64,000 nt of DNA from Niveispirillum sp943371025 (GTDB lineage: Bacteria > Pseudomonadota > Alphaproteobacteria > Azospirillales > Azospirillaceae): the NCBI GenBank assembly GCA_943371025.1, contig CALRTC020000024.1, positions 37,991 to 101,990 of the forward strand, written 5' to 3'. Position numbers and translations under genes: made by a program. The notes under the pieces were generated by a model. The model searched no databases, had not been told where the DNA came from, and worked only from the letters and a program-made list of their open reading frames with translations. Positions 42,246 through 51,638 of the stretch are shown here, in pieces (the stretch's first letter is position 1; each line of letters begins with the position of its first letter).

Positions 42246-43490
42246 TTACTTCAGCAGCACAGCCAATGCGGCCTCCGCCATGGCGCGGTAGCCGGCATCT
42301 GATGGGTGCAGCTTGTCGCCACTGTCATAGGCCGGCCGGATCTGCTGCGGCTGCGCGGGATCGCGCAGGGCAGCGTCAAAATCGATGACGCTGTCGAATT
42401 CCCCGCTGGTACGGATCCATTTGTTCAGCTCCTGCCTGATTTCCTCTTTCATCGGCGTGGCATAGCCGGGAAAAGGCGATCCCAGGAACGGCGTCAGCGT
42501 CGCCCCGTGGATTTTCAGTCCCCGTATCTTCGCCCTGGCAATCAACTGGCGATATCCGGCGATCAGGTCGGCGGCCGTCACCGTCGGATGACTTCCCGGC
42601 CCCCGCGGGTTGGGCAGGCCGCTCAGTCCCAGATCGTTGATCCCTTCCAGCAGCACGATATCCGTCACCCCCGGCACCGACAGTGCATCCCGGTCGAAAC
42701 GGGCCAGTGCCGATTGCCCCACCTCCTCCCGCAGCACGCGGTTGCCGCCGATGCCGGCATTGGCGACGGCAATCTGGCCACGGCCCCGGTCACGCAGCAG
42801 TGCGGCGAACTGGTCCGGCCAGCCGCGCATCATCGGATCGGTGGCGCCGGCACCGTCGGTGATGCTGTCGCCAAAAGTCACGATGGTGCGCGCCTTGGCA
42901 GTCGACCTGACCAGGACGCCCGAGACGATTTCCCGTCCCGTCTCCTTGTGTGATCCCGTCAGGGTGACGGCGTCGGTCCGATCCGGTCCGGGCAGAACCT
43001 CCACCAGATGCAGCGGATCCGCCTGCGGGATGGCGACACTGTCCGTCAGATGCAGCGACACATAGATGATCGCCCCGGCCTTGACAGACAGGACAACGGC
43101 ATCACTGAGCATAGGGGCGCCCGCAGGCACGCGGACGGTCGGCGCACCGCCGAATGTCAACGGCTTCAGGGAGGCCACATCGACCTTTCCATCAGAAGCC
43201 GCCAGCGCGATGGTTGCGGCGCCGACATGGATGTCCTGTGTCAAGGTCTCTGCCGACAACCGAACCCGTACGGCGTCCCCTTCCGCACTGACCCGCATCA
43301 TGTAACGGACCGTCCCCTGAATCTGCGCCGGCGGACGCCAGAAATCGAAAGGCAGCTTTTCCACCGCCAGGGACGGGCTGGAACCCCAGCTTTGTACCCA
43401 ACGTCCGTCCGGTGCCGCTACGGCGGACAGGACCGGCAGCAGGGCGAGCATCGACGCCGCCAGCCATTTGGCCGAACCAAGGCTTTTCAT
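42246..43490 (-). CDS. secreted SGNH/GDSL hydrolase
   Basis: This 414-residue esterase has a signal peptide (residues 1-26) and an N-terminal beta-rich region. The SGNH catalytic domain from about residue 205 shows block I TFGDSITDG (Ser), block II GIGGN (Gly), block III GINDLG (Asn) and block V DKLHPSDAGY (Asp and His). Similar proteins remove acyl groups from polysaccharides or small esters. It starts six bases after the tannase-type gene ends, so the two probably act on the same plant polymer or conjugate. Confidence 0.9.
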   Translation of the reverse strand: MKSLGSAKWLAASMLALLPVLSAVAAPDGRWVQSWGSSPSLAVEKLPFDFWRPPAQIQGTVRYMMRVSAEGDAVRVRLSAETLTQDIHVGAATIALAASDGKVDVASLKPLTFGGAPTVRVPAGAPMLSDAVVLSVKAGAIIYVSLHLTDSVAIPQADPLHLVEVLPGPDRTDAVTLTGSHKETGREIVSGVLVRSTAKARTIVTFGDSITDGAGATDPMMRGWPDQFAALLRDRGRGQIAVANAGIGGNRVLREEVGQSALARFDRDALSVPGVTDIVLLEGINDLGLSGLPNPRGPGSHPTVTAADLIAGYRQLIARAKIRGLKIHGATLTPFLGSPFPGYATPMKEEIRQELNKWIRTSGEFDSVIDFDAALRDPAQPQQIRPAYDSGDKLHPSDAGYRAMAEAALAVLLK

Positions 43491-43496
43491 ATTCTG

Positions 43497-45254
43497 TCAC
43501 TCCCTGATGCATTGGAAGCTCTCGGCGGCTTCCTTGTTTGGCTGCCCGTCATAGCGGGCATAGCTGGGATAGGGGCAGAGTGGCCGGGTGCGGCCGGGCC
43601 AGGGGCTGCCGGGTCCTGCGGCCGCGGTCAGCCGATCCGGCGCCTTGCCCTGTTCCACCCACTCCACCATGGCCTGAAAGGCAGCGAAGCGATCGGTGGC
43701 CGGACCATTGCCGCAATGCCCCATCCCAGGCACCGGGAACAGCCGGACAAAGGTATCGGCTTTGCCGCCGTACCGGCTGTCAACCTCCCGGTACCACGCC
43801 ATGCTGTCATGGATCGAGAAGACGGGGTCGGAAATGCCATGCGGCACTATCAGCTTCGCCCCCCGGGCGCGAAACCCGTCAATATCCGGTGACCGCGCCG
43901 ACATCTCCTCCCAGCCGGAAGCGTTGAACGGGGCAGCTGTGCGGTAGATCAGGTCAGCATCCCTGGCGAAATCGAACCCCATCTGCTGGTCGAAAATCTC
44001 CTGTGGTCCCTGTCCCAGAGACCGGGGTGTCGTGGAGAACAGGCCGTGCAAGGCACTGCCACCGATAACCACATTCAGCGGTGGCATGGGGGGCTGCGTC
44101 AGACCCAGTTTCCAGACGGCCCAGTCCGAAGACCCGATGCCCGCATCCCAGGGCCAGTCGGTATAAAGGGGCGCGCCATCCTTGCCCTTTGGCCCGGCCA
44201 GCGAGCGCTTCAGGGCCGTAAGCTTCACGCCGGAAACGCATGACGTCGCAGCGTCCGCTGTGCAGCGGACCTTTTCCAGCGATTTTTCCACCTTGCTGGC
44301 CGAACAGCGGGCATAGCGGGCGACCATCCCGTCCGCCAGCCCGTCGTCGGCGTCGCAGGCTTCCAGCACCGCCTGTCGGACCAGCGCGAAATCCTGTGCG
44401 GTGAAGCTGCCGGCCATACTGAAGACGGATCGGCGGCCCTGGGCGTCCGGTGTCAATACGCCACCGAACACCTGCACGTCCCAATTCTGGGCAAGGGCGG
44501 CGCGCGGCAGTGACATGCCGGGCGCACCGGCCACGATACCGTCGAAAATATCGGGGAACCGCTGGGCGAACATCAGCCCCTCCTGTCCCCCTTTGGAACA
44601 GCCCGCGAAATAAGAATGATCGGCAGCCCGACCATAAAAACGGGCGATGACCGCCTTGGCCCCCTGCGCCACCGCCGGCAGCGAGGCGTAGGCGTAATTC
44701 CGGCGTGCCTCCGGATCCCAGCCAAAGGCCACCGGACCGCCCCGTTCCGGGTCGGTGTTGGTGGCGTTGTCATGACCGGAATCCTGGCTGACAACGGCAT
44801 AGCCCTGGTTGATGGCCGGATCCCTGAGGCCTGCTCCCGGCACCAGTCCCAGGGCGTTGCCGATATTGCCGTTGGTTCCGCCACCGCCTTGGAACAGAAA
44901 ACGGCCATTCCAATCGGCAGGCAGCCGCAGACGGAAATGGATCGCGTATTGCTGGCCTTCCCGCCCCTGCCGTTCCGCCATGACCGCATCGATCAGGCAA
45001 TGGGCCTTCAAGGGGGGAAGCGGGTCGGGGTTGAACGCGAACGGGTCCGTCGGCGCCACGCTGCCGTCGGCGACAAATTGCGTTGAAAGGATGCGCGTTG
45101 ATGCGTCCGGCCAGTGCCCCTGCATCTGTGCGGCGACGGACGCGCAGCGCCCCGTGAATGCGGGGCCGCCTTCAGGCGCAACTGCCCCGGCCGACGCAGT
45201 GCCGATGGCGCAGGCAGCGACCGCCGACGCCAGCACCGTCCTTGGATGACGCAT
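43497..45254 (-). CDS. tannase/feruloyl esterase family protein
   Basis: This 585-residue secreted alpha/beta hydrolase belongs to the tannase family, which cleaves galloyl or feruloyl esters. The nucleophile is in the GCSKGG pentapeptide. The family-specific CS-D-HC arrangement is suggested by that Cys-Ser and by the late GMGHCGNG. A signal peptide covers about the first 25 residues. I prefer the ATG at 45254 to a GTG six bases earlier. With the SGNH hydrolase and TonB receptor it forms a likely unit for release and uptake of esterified aromatic acids, which the ferulate-to-lig genes of this window could then degrade. Confidence 0.88.
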   Translation of the reverse strand: MRHPRTVLASAVAACAIGTASAGAVAPEGGPAFTGRCASVAAQMQGHWPDASTRILSTQFVADGSVAPTDPFAFNPDPLPPLKAHCLIDAVMAERQGREGQQYAIHFRLRLPADWNGRFLFQGGGGTNGNIGNALGLVPGAGLRDPAINQGYAVVSQDSGHDNATNTDPERGGPVAFGWDPEARRNYAYASLPAVAQGAKAVIARFYGRAADHSYFAGCSKGGQEGLMFAQRFPDIFDGIVAGAPGMSLPRAALAQNWDVQVFGGVLTPDAQGRRSVFSMAGSFTAQDFALVRQAVLEACDADDGLADGMVARYARCSASKVEKSLEKVRCTADAATSCVSGVKLTALKRSLAGPKGKDGAPLYTDWPWDAGIGSSDWAVWKLGLTQPPMPPLNVVIGGSALHGLFSTTPRSLGQGPQEIFDQQMGFDFARDADLIYRTAAPFNASGWEEMSARSPDIDGFRARGAKLIVPHGISDPVFSIHDSMAWYREVDSRYGGKADTFVRLFPVPGMGHCGNGPATDRFAAFQAMVEWVEQGKAPDRLTAAAGPGSPWPGRTRPLCPYPSYARYDGQPNKEAAESFQCIRE

Positions 45255-45459
45255 AACCACCTGTCCCCCCGCTTCATGCCATATTGTTCTTTGATATAAT
45301 CATATCCACACATTACAAACGATTGCAATGGCGATTTCAGCATGGAAACCGCCGCAACAACCAGTGTGGCGGCATGGGCAGGCAGGATGAAGGTCGGACG
45401 GGACAGGACCGGCACCCAGATGGCTGCCGGTTTTGCCTGTTCAGAAGGTGATCATTGGA

Positions 45460-47574
45460 TCAGGCTGGCGCCACCCGCAGTGGTGCTGGGCCATGCGCGG
45501 CAGGATCGGAGAGGGATTCCGTACCGTCTTCGAGATGACCGGCCAACCGCCAGGACTGACCACCGCCGGCCACGCGCAGATCGTACCAGCCATGGCTGGC
45601 GGTGAAGTCCAGCGGAAGGCTGGTGTCGGTCCGCGCCGCCAGTTTCACCTTGGTCACCGGTGCGCCGTAGGCCATGTCCGACACGGAAAGTTCAAGGGCT
45701 GCCCCGGTCAGATTGCTCAACAGCAACACCGCCCGTCGGCCGCGCCCCTGTTCCAGCCTGATACCAAACCTGTCGCACCGGCCAACCAGCCGGCGGTGAA
45801 AGCCGTTCGGTCCCAGAATGAACAGGTCGCGCGGCCCCTGCCCCTGAATTGCAGCCGGAACCGTCTCGCCTGCCCCCACGGTGAAGCGGGCCGGCACCTC
45901 GTCCAGCCGATCCATTGTGTAGAGATGGAAGACCGCCGCCCGTTCCTTACCGTCGTTCCGGAACAGGAGCCGCATTTCCGCCCCGGCTTCCATCACCACG
46001 TCCAGGCAATAGGGTGTGGCGCGGCGGCGGCTGGGTCCGGGATCCTGCCGTGGCGCAACCACGTTTTCGGGCAATGGCGGCGGCGTCTCTTTCAACGTGG
46101 AGGCGCGATCGGACAATAGCCGCGTCTTTGGCAGGCGGGTCAGGAACGGCCGTTCATCCTTGCGTTCGAAATTGAAGCAGGATGTCAGATCGCCGCAAAC
46201 GGCGCGGCGCCAGGCGCTGATATTGGGTTCCTGCACGCCGAACCGCGTTTCCAGGAATCGGATGACGCTGGTATGATCGAACACTTCGGAAGAGACATAG
46301 CCCCCCGTACTCCAGGGCGACACCACATACATCGGCACACGCGGACCCAGCCCGTAGGGCCGATGGAGATAGGCCGCATCCGCCTCGGTCTGCGACCTGG
46401 TGTGGTATTCGTCTTCGGCCGGCACCGTGGTGGCACCGATGGTGCGCGTGGGATCATCCGTTGCGCGGGCCGGTGGCGCCGGCGGCGGCACATGGTCGAA
46501 CAGCCCGTCATTCTCATCGAAGTTGATGAACAACACCGTCCGCGCCCAGACGGCCGGATTGGCGGTCAGCGCGTCCAGTACGCGCGCCGTATATTCCGCC
46601 CCCTGCAACGGTGTCGACACGCTGGGATGTTCAGAATAGGCTGTGGGCGCGACAATCCAGGAAACCTGCGGCAACCTGCCGTCCAGTACATCCTGCTTCA
46701 GATCTTCCAGCGTCCTTGTTTCCACCGTGCGGCGGGCCAGATCGGCCAACGGACCATTGTCCCCCGCCTCCTGCGCGGCGCGGGCCGCCCGGTAATTCTT
46801 GAAACCGACCAGCGGGTTGTCGCTGAAATTGTCGGCCATGTCCTGATAGACCTGAAAACCGATCCCGGCGGCCTGCAGCCGCTCCGGATATGTTGTCCAC
46901 AGATAACCGCCATGGCCGTGCGGATCGGCAAAACCATCATAGGAATTGTCGATTGCCGGGCCATTGCCGCGCCCCTGCGGATCATGCGTGCCCGTCCAGA
47001 TGTAAAGCCGGTTGGGATTGGTGCTGAGATGCAGGGCGCAATGGTAGGCGTCGCACAGCGTGAACGCCTCGGCCAGCGCATATTGGAACGGGATATCGTC
47101 GCGCGTGAAATAGGCCAGGGCGTGATTGTGCTTGTGCTTGGGCCATTCTCCCATGCGGCCATTGTCCCAGGCGGCCTGGCTGTCGGTGAAGCCATGCGGG
47201 GTGCCGGGCGGCCGGATCATCCGGAAATCCTTGCCCGTATCCAGCCGGAACGGCGCCAGCAGGGCCGGTCCCGGCTTGGCCGGATCACCCGGCTGCACGA
47301 AGACAGTGCGATTCGGCGCCTGGGGCAGTGCCGGCGCCGGGGCCGCGAACCGATCGCCGAAGCCCCGCACGCCCGGCATCGCACCGAAATAATGATCGAA
47401 AGCACGGTTTTCCTGGGTCAGGATGACGACATGCTGCACATCCTGGATGCTGCCGCTGCGCCGGTCAGGATCAATCGACAAGGCGCGGGCGATGGATGGC
47501 ATCAAGGCATTGGCGGCCCCGCCCCCGGCCAGCAGGGTTGCGATGAAGGCGCGGCGGTCTTGCTTCAATGCCAT
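45460..47574 (-). CDS. phosphocholine-type phospholipase C, Tat-exported
   Basis: This 704-residue phosphoesterase hydrolyses phospholipids to diacylglycerol and a phosphorylated head group. It opens with a Tat signal (DRRAFIATLLAG). Catalytic and metal segments of the PlcC/PlcN family follow: VVILTQENRAFDHYFG, PHGFTDSQAAWDNGRM, FINFDENDGLFDHVPPP and GPRVPMYVVSPWSTGGYV. Two C-terminal DUF756-type domains occupy the last 200 residues. It lies downstream of a TonB receptor on the same strand, 65 bases away across a hairpin. Confidence 0.93.
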   Translation of the reverse strand: MALKQDRRAFIATLLAGGGAANALMPSIARALSIDPDRRSGSIQDVQHVVILTQENRAFDHYFGAMPGVRGFGDRFAAPAPALPQAPNRTVFVQPGDPAKPGPALLAPFRLDTGKDFRMIRPPGTPHGFTDSQAAWDNGRMGEWPKHKHNHALAYFTRDDIPFQYALAEAFTLCDAYHCALHLSTNPNRLYIWTGTHDPQGRGNGPAIDNSYDGFADPHGHGGYLWTTYPERLQAAGIGFQVYQDMADNFSDNPLVGFKNYRAARAAQEAGDNGPLADLARRTVETRTLEDLKQDVLDGRLPQVSWIVAPTAYSEHPSVSTPLQGAEYTARVLDALTANPAVWARTVLFINFDENDGLFDHVPPPAPPARATDDPTRTIGATTVPAEDEYHTRSQTEADAAYLHRPYGLGPRVPMYVVSPWSTGGYVSSEVFDHTSVIRFLETRFGVQEPNISAWRRAVCGDLTSCFNFERKDERPFLTRLPKTRLLSDRASTLKETPPPLPENVVAPRQDPGPSRRRATPYCLDVVMEAGAEMRLLFRNDGKERAAVFHLYTMDRLDEVPARFTVGAGETVPAAIQGQGPRDLFILGPNGFHRRLVGRCDRFGIRLEQGRGRRAVLLLSNLTGAALELSVSDMAYGAPVTKVKLAARTDTSLPLDFTASHGWYDLRVAGGGQSWRLAGHLEDGTESLSDPAAHGPAPLRVAPA

Positions 47575-47598
47575 CGTCTAAAACCCCATCTTTGAAAT

Positions 47599-47632
47599 AG
47601 GCCGGGGCGATGGTTTCCCGCCGCCCCGGCCT
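47599..47632. repeat. hairpin between TonB receptor and phospholipase genes
   Basis: An 11-bp stem (47599-47609 with 47622-47632) with a 12-base loop is followed on the minus strand by TATTTC. It may be a partial terminator that favours one of the two genes. Confidence 0.6.
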
Positions 47633-47639
47633 TGCCGTA

Positions 47640-50360
47640 TCAGAAATCCACACTCACGCCCGCGAACAATGTCGTGCCGCTTTGCGTCACGTTGTGCAGG
47701 CGGTGATAGATGCTGTTGTACTGCACTTCCTTTTCATTCGTGAGATTGATGGCATCCACCGTCAGCTTCACGTTGGGGGTCAGGCTGACAAAGGCGGCGG
47801 CGTCGACATAGACCGTGCCGTCGAAGCCATCCTCGCTGTCGGCATTCTTGCCGTTATAGCGGCTGCGCAGGTAGGAGGAGCGGTAATTGGCCGAAACGCG
47901 CAGGCCCCAATCCTCCGTCTCATAATAAAGCGTGCCGTTGGCATTGGTCTTCGACAGGCCGGTGATCGGGCCGTCCAGGCCGTTGATCTCCGTATTGCTG
48001 TCAATCAAGGTGACATTGGCCAGCGCGCCCAGCTTGTCGAACGGTGCCGGCAGGAAGGTGAAATCAGTCTGAACGCCGGCCTCGAAGCCCGTCACCCGCG
48101 CATCGTCCAGGTTCACGGGCCGGGTGAATTCCGCCACCACTGTGTTCGCGGTGACGCCGGCCATGATGCCGGTGGGCAGGCCGGTGCTGCTGAGCGGCAC
48201 ATCGTACAGCGTCTCGCTGGAGATCAGGTTCTTGATGTCCTTGTGGAACACGCCCAGGGTCAGCATGCCGATCTTGCCGAAATACCATTCGGCCGAAACC
48301 TCCACGGCGGTGTCCTTGTAGGGCTTCAGATCGGGATTGCCGGCACTGGCCGTGTATTTGCCGCTCTCGAACTTCATGGTGCCGGCGGCGGACATGGAAG
48401 AAATAGAGGGGCGGTTGATGTTCTTCGACGCGGCGAAACGCACCAGGAAATCATCCGTCACTTCCAGTGCGGCGTTCAGGGTCGGCAGAACGCCTGAATA
48501 GTCGGAACTGTTCTTGTTGCTGCCCAGCGGGGTGTAGCTGCTGTTGATGATATCGCCCACGCTGTCCGTGTCGGTGAAATAGGCGCGCAGACCGGCATTG
48601 CCGCGCAGACGCATGTCACCGATCGGCGCGTCCCAATCCACCTGGCCATAGGTTGAGGTGGTGGCCTCCGTCACCCGGAAGGTGTTTTCGATGTCGGTCG
48701 CACCCTTGACCGTATGGGTCAGATTGTAATTGGCAAACGCCTTATCGAAATCACCCGTGACCCAGGATTGCGACTTGTTGCTGTCATAGGCCGAAGCATA
48801 GGAGGTCACGGGCGTGCCCGTGAACTGGCGCGCCTGACCGTCATTGTAGATTTCCGAACCGGCCGAACGGTAACGGTGATAGGCCACGCCGGCGCGCAGC
48901 TTCAGTTCGTCGGTCAGTTCGTACCGGCCGTTCAGGACGGCTTCAGCCAGGCTGGTCTCGTTCCAGAATTCGCGGAAATAGAATTCCTTGAAATTATAGC
49001 GGGAGATGTCGGTCGTATCCCAGTCATAGACATTGGTCGCCGACGTGCCCGACGGGTCATAGGTGGTGGTCATGCCGCCGGTGGCGCGCAGATACAGCTT
49101 GTCGTCATAAGGGGTGTCGTAGGTCGACTTCTCATAGCCGACATGGCCATCCAGCTTGAAACGGTCGCTGGCTTCCCATTCACCGGTCAGGGCGATCTGG
49201 TTGAACTTGTTCTTGTTCAGCGAACGGCGATGCTCGCTGGCATAGGTCAGGTTGTCGACGTCGATCGCATTGACGAAGTTGGAGCTGTCCCAACTGATCG
49301 AATTGATCTTGGAGGCGATATCGAACGCCACGGAACCGGAGGTGGTGCCGGGCCGGGTCGCCAGGTGATATTCGTCACGATGGGTGGTGAATTCGCCGTG
49401 CAGACCGTCCAGGGTCAGCAGGACGTTATCGCTGGGACGCCACTGCGTCGACAGGGTCAGGCCCAGTCGCTCCTGGTCGGCATCCCAGACCGACAGGCGG
49501 TTGCCGGACGCAAACACCAGATCGCCCGACAGGAACTTGGCCTTCTGCTCCGCACTGAGTGCCGAGATGTCCAGACCCTTCTTGACGTAATCCGCCATCT
49601 TGGACGCGCTGAGCTGGCTGGGCGAATAGGTATTGTAGCCCTGCTCCTCCGTCTTGCGCTTGGAATAGGCGGCCGACAACAGCACGCCGAACCGGTCATC
49701 CCAGTTCTGGCCGACCATCGCCGCCACACGCGGCTGCGTGTCCTTGGTATAGGAGTTGGTGCCGATCTTGGCGGACGCCGCACCCGTGGCGCCCGTGCCG
49801 TAATCGAACGGCTTGGCACTGAACAGACCGACGGTGCCGGCCATGCCGCCCTCGTTCTGGGCCGCCTGATAGCTCTTTTCCACTTCTACCTTGGAGAAAA
49901 GTTCCGAGGCGAAGATATTGAAATCAAAGGCGCGGTCGCGCGAACGCTGGCCACGGCTGTCCATCGCGGAGTCGACATTGCCCAGCACTTCCATGCCGTT
50001 CAGCTGCACGCGCGTATAGTCCGGGCCCAGGCCGCGCAGCGTGATGCGGCGGCCTTCGCCAGCTTCGCGGTTGATGGCTACGCCGGGCAGCCGCTGCAGG
50101 CTTTCCGCCAGGTTCAGTTCCGGGAACTTGGCCATATCCTCGGCCACGATGACATCCTTGACGATGTCGGCTTTCTTCTTTTCCTCGCGGGCCTTGCTCA
50201 GGGACTGCACGAAGCCATAGACAACGATCTCTTCCACAGCGTCCGGTGCGGCGGCGACCTGCGGCGCCGGAGCCGCGGTCTGAGCTTGCACCATGCCCGG
50301 AAACAGGGCCGTCGTCGCGGCCAGGAATGACAGCAGCGCTGCCGACTTCTTCTTCATCAT
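47640..50360 (-). CDS. TonB-dependent receptor (long-barrel type), beside phospholipase C
   Basis: This roughly 906-residue outer-membrane receptor has a signal peptide (KKKSAALLSFLAATTALFPGMVQA), a short N-terminal region with EEIVVYGF and a plug domain with FPELNLAESLQRLPGVAINREAGEGRRITLRGLGPDYTRV. This plug type is common in receptors for carbohydrates and complex organics in Caulobacter and sphingomonads. The barrel ends GVSVDF. The start at 50360 (or 50357) follows GGGGAAG. It is divergent from a DeoR regulator and precedes the phospholipase gene, so uptake of a phospholipid head-group product or a glycoside are both possible. Confidence 0.92.
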   Translation of the reverse strand: MMKKKSAALLSFLAATTALFPGMVQAQTAAPAPQVAAAPDAVEEIVVYGFVQSLSKAREEKKKADIVKDVIVAEDMAKFPELNLAESLQRLPGVAINREAGEGRRITLRGLGPDYTRVQLNGMEVLGNVDSAMDSRGQRSRDRAFDFNIFASELFSKVEVEKSYQAAQNEGGMAGTVGLFSAKPFDYGTGATGAASAKIGTNSYTKDTQPRVAAMVGQNWDDRFGVLLSAAYSKRKTEEQGYNTYSPSQLSASKMADYVKKGLDISALSAEQKAKFLSGDLVFASGNRLSVWDADQERLGLTLSTQWRPSDNVLLTLDGLHGEFTTHRDEYHLATRPGTTSGSVAFDIASKINSISWDSSNFVNAIDVDNLTYASEHRRSLNKNKFNQIALTGEWEASDRFKLDGHVGYEKSTYDTPYDDKLYLRATGGMTTTYDPSGTSATNVYDWDTTDISRYNFKEFYFREFWNETSLAEAVLNGRYELTDELKLRAGVAYHRYRSAGSEIYNDGQARQFTGTPVTSYASAYDSNKSQSWVTGDFDKAFANYNLTHTVKGATDIENTFRVTEATTSTYGQVDWDAPIGDMRLRGNAGLRAYFTDTDSVGDIINSSYTPLGSNKNSSDYSGVLPTLNAALEVTDDFLVRFAASKNINRPSISSMSAAGTMKFESGKYTASAGNPDLKPYKDTAVEVSAEWYFGKIGMLTLGVFHKDIKNLISSETLYDVPLSSTGLPTGIMAGVTANTVVAEFTRPVNLDDARVTGFEAGVQTDFTFLPAPFDKLGALANVTLIDSNTEINGLDGPITGLSKTNANGTLYYETEDWGLRVSANYRSSYLRSRYNGKNADSEDGFDGTVYVDAAAFVSLTPNVKLTVDAINLTNEKEVQYNSIYHRLHNVTQSGTTLFAGVSVDF

Positions 50361-50435
50361 CTCGATATCTTCCCCAAAGATGCAGCGGCACCCAGCCACC
50401 CTCCGCGCGCACCCTAAGGGTTAGCGATGACAAGC

Positions 50436-50473
50436 ATGTGACAAAATGTGAGAATAATGACCGATTATGTGGG
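50436..50473. promoter_or_regulatory. three ATGTG direct repeats, candidate DeoR operator
   Basis: ATGTGAC (50436), ATGTGAG (50446) and ATGTGGG (50467) are spaced 10 and 21 bases apart, that is on one face of the helix. They lie in the 158-base divergent region between the TonB receptor and DeoR genes. DeoR/GlpR proteins often use short direct repeats. Confidence 0.45.
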
Positions 50474-50518
50474 AATTTGAGTCTTCTCAGCGCAATTCGA
50501 TGTGGATATCATCTCCCT

Positions 50519-51349
50519 ATGACCGACCTCGACACAAACCACGGCAAAACCGGCGCCCGCGCGCCCCAGGTTGCGCGCCTGACGCAGATCATGAAGCTGC
50601 TGGAGGAGCGCACCCATTGTTCTGTTGCCGAACTGGCTGCCCATTTCGACGTGTCGGAGGAAACGATCCGTCGGGATGTGCGTCAGTTGGAAACGGCCGG
50701 GCGGGTGCAGAAGACCCATGGCGGCGTATCCATCCCGGCCGGCGCGCTGGAGGCGCCCTATCGGATCAGACTGCGTGAGCAGGCGGAAGCCAAGCAGCGT
50801 ATCGCCCATCAGGCAGCCCGAACGGTGCAGGAAGGCATGACCCTGCTGCTGGATTCCGGCACGACCTGCTTCTGGCTGGCCCGGGCTCTGGCCGGCATGC
50901 GGGATTTGACGATTATCACCAATTCGGTGGAGATCGCGCATGAAGTGTTGGGACGGGCTGGACAGCGGATATTCCTGGCAGGAGGTCAGATCAAGCCCGA
51001 CTATCATGCGGCGTTCGGGCCGGAAGCCATCAGCTTCTGCCAACGTTTCGTGCCCGATATGACGGTCCTGTCGATGGGAGCGATCGACAACACCCGTGGC
51101 TTTCTGGATTTCGACGCCGACGAAGCGACGTTCAAGCGGGCCTTGCTCGGCCGTGCCCGGCGTGTGGTTGTGCTTGCCGATGCCACAAAATTCAACAAGG
51201 CTGGTTTTATCCAGGTTGCCGATTTCGGTGACATCGACACTTTGTACACCGACGCGGCCCCGCCGGCGGCCGTGGCTGATGCCGCTCGCAGCCATGGAAT
51301 GGCGATCGAGGTCGCGGCCGGCGGTACCAGCCGCCGATTTGTGGACTGA
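50519..51349 (+). CDS. DeoR/GlpR family transcriptional regulator
   Basis: This 276-residue regulator has an N-terminal DeoR winged helix (RLTQIMKLLEERTHCSVAELAAHFDVSEETIRRDVRQLETAGRVQKTHGG). A C-terminal sugar-phosphate sensor domain follows (LLLDSGTTCFWLARAL, LTIITNSVEIAHEV, MSMGAIDNTRGF-like region and VLADATKFNKAGFIQVADF). Members usually respond to phosphorylated sugars or glycerol phosphate. It reads away from the TonB receptor gene, which with phospholipase C is its likely target. The ATG at 50519 is the best start, although the ribosome site is weak. Confidence 0.87.
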   Translation: MTDLDTNHGKTGARAPQVARLTQIMKLLEERTHCSVAELAAHFDVSEETIRRDVRQLETAGRVQKTHGGVSIPAGALEAPYRIRLREQAEAKQRIAHQAARTVQEGMTLLLDSGTTCFWLARALAGMRDLTIITNSVEIAHEVLGRAGQRIFLAGGQIKPDYHAAFGPEAISFCQRFVPDMTVLSMGAIDNTRGFLDFDADEATFKRALLGRARRVVVLADATKFNKAGFIQVADFGDIDTLYTDAAPPAAVADAARSHGMAIEVAAGGTSRRFVD

Positions 51350-51638
51350 ACCGGCAGCGGGCGCTTGGGAGTCCTTGTGACGGAGTCTTTCATTTTCTGC
51401 CTGTTGCCCCCGGCCGCCTGCCACGAAGGCTGTCGTTCGGACCGTATAGGATCCGGGTTATCCAGTCGGCGCAGCCCGCGAAGTGCGTCAATTACGCGTT
51501 ATAAGGGTAATTTGCCATTTGCTGTTCTCCATATCGGCTTGAATGAGTAGCCCATTAAGGTTAATCAGATTGTGGCTGCCCGACGCGCGGCCGCGAGATG
51601 CCACAAAGCCCCGCCATGGGTCATAGGAGAGGTGCTGC

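Noticed and set aside
48714..50330. Plus-strand frame of 538 codons opposite a TonB receptor, and a similar one at 4737-6686
   Set aside because: Both lie wholly within strong receptor genes on the other strand and show shadow-type composition.
51365..51550. A 61-codon open frame with three Cys before the repeat gene, possible alternative precursor
   Set aside because: It starts with TTG without a ribosome site, has ordinary composition and shows no leader-like features. It cannot be excluded but is not supported.
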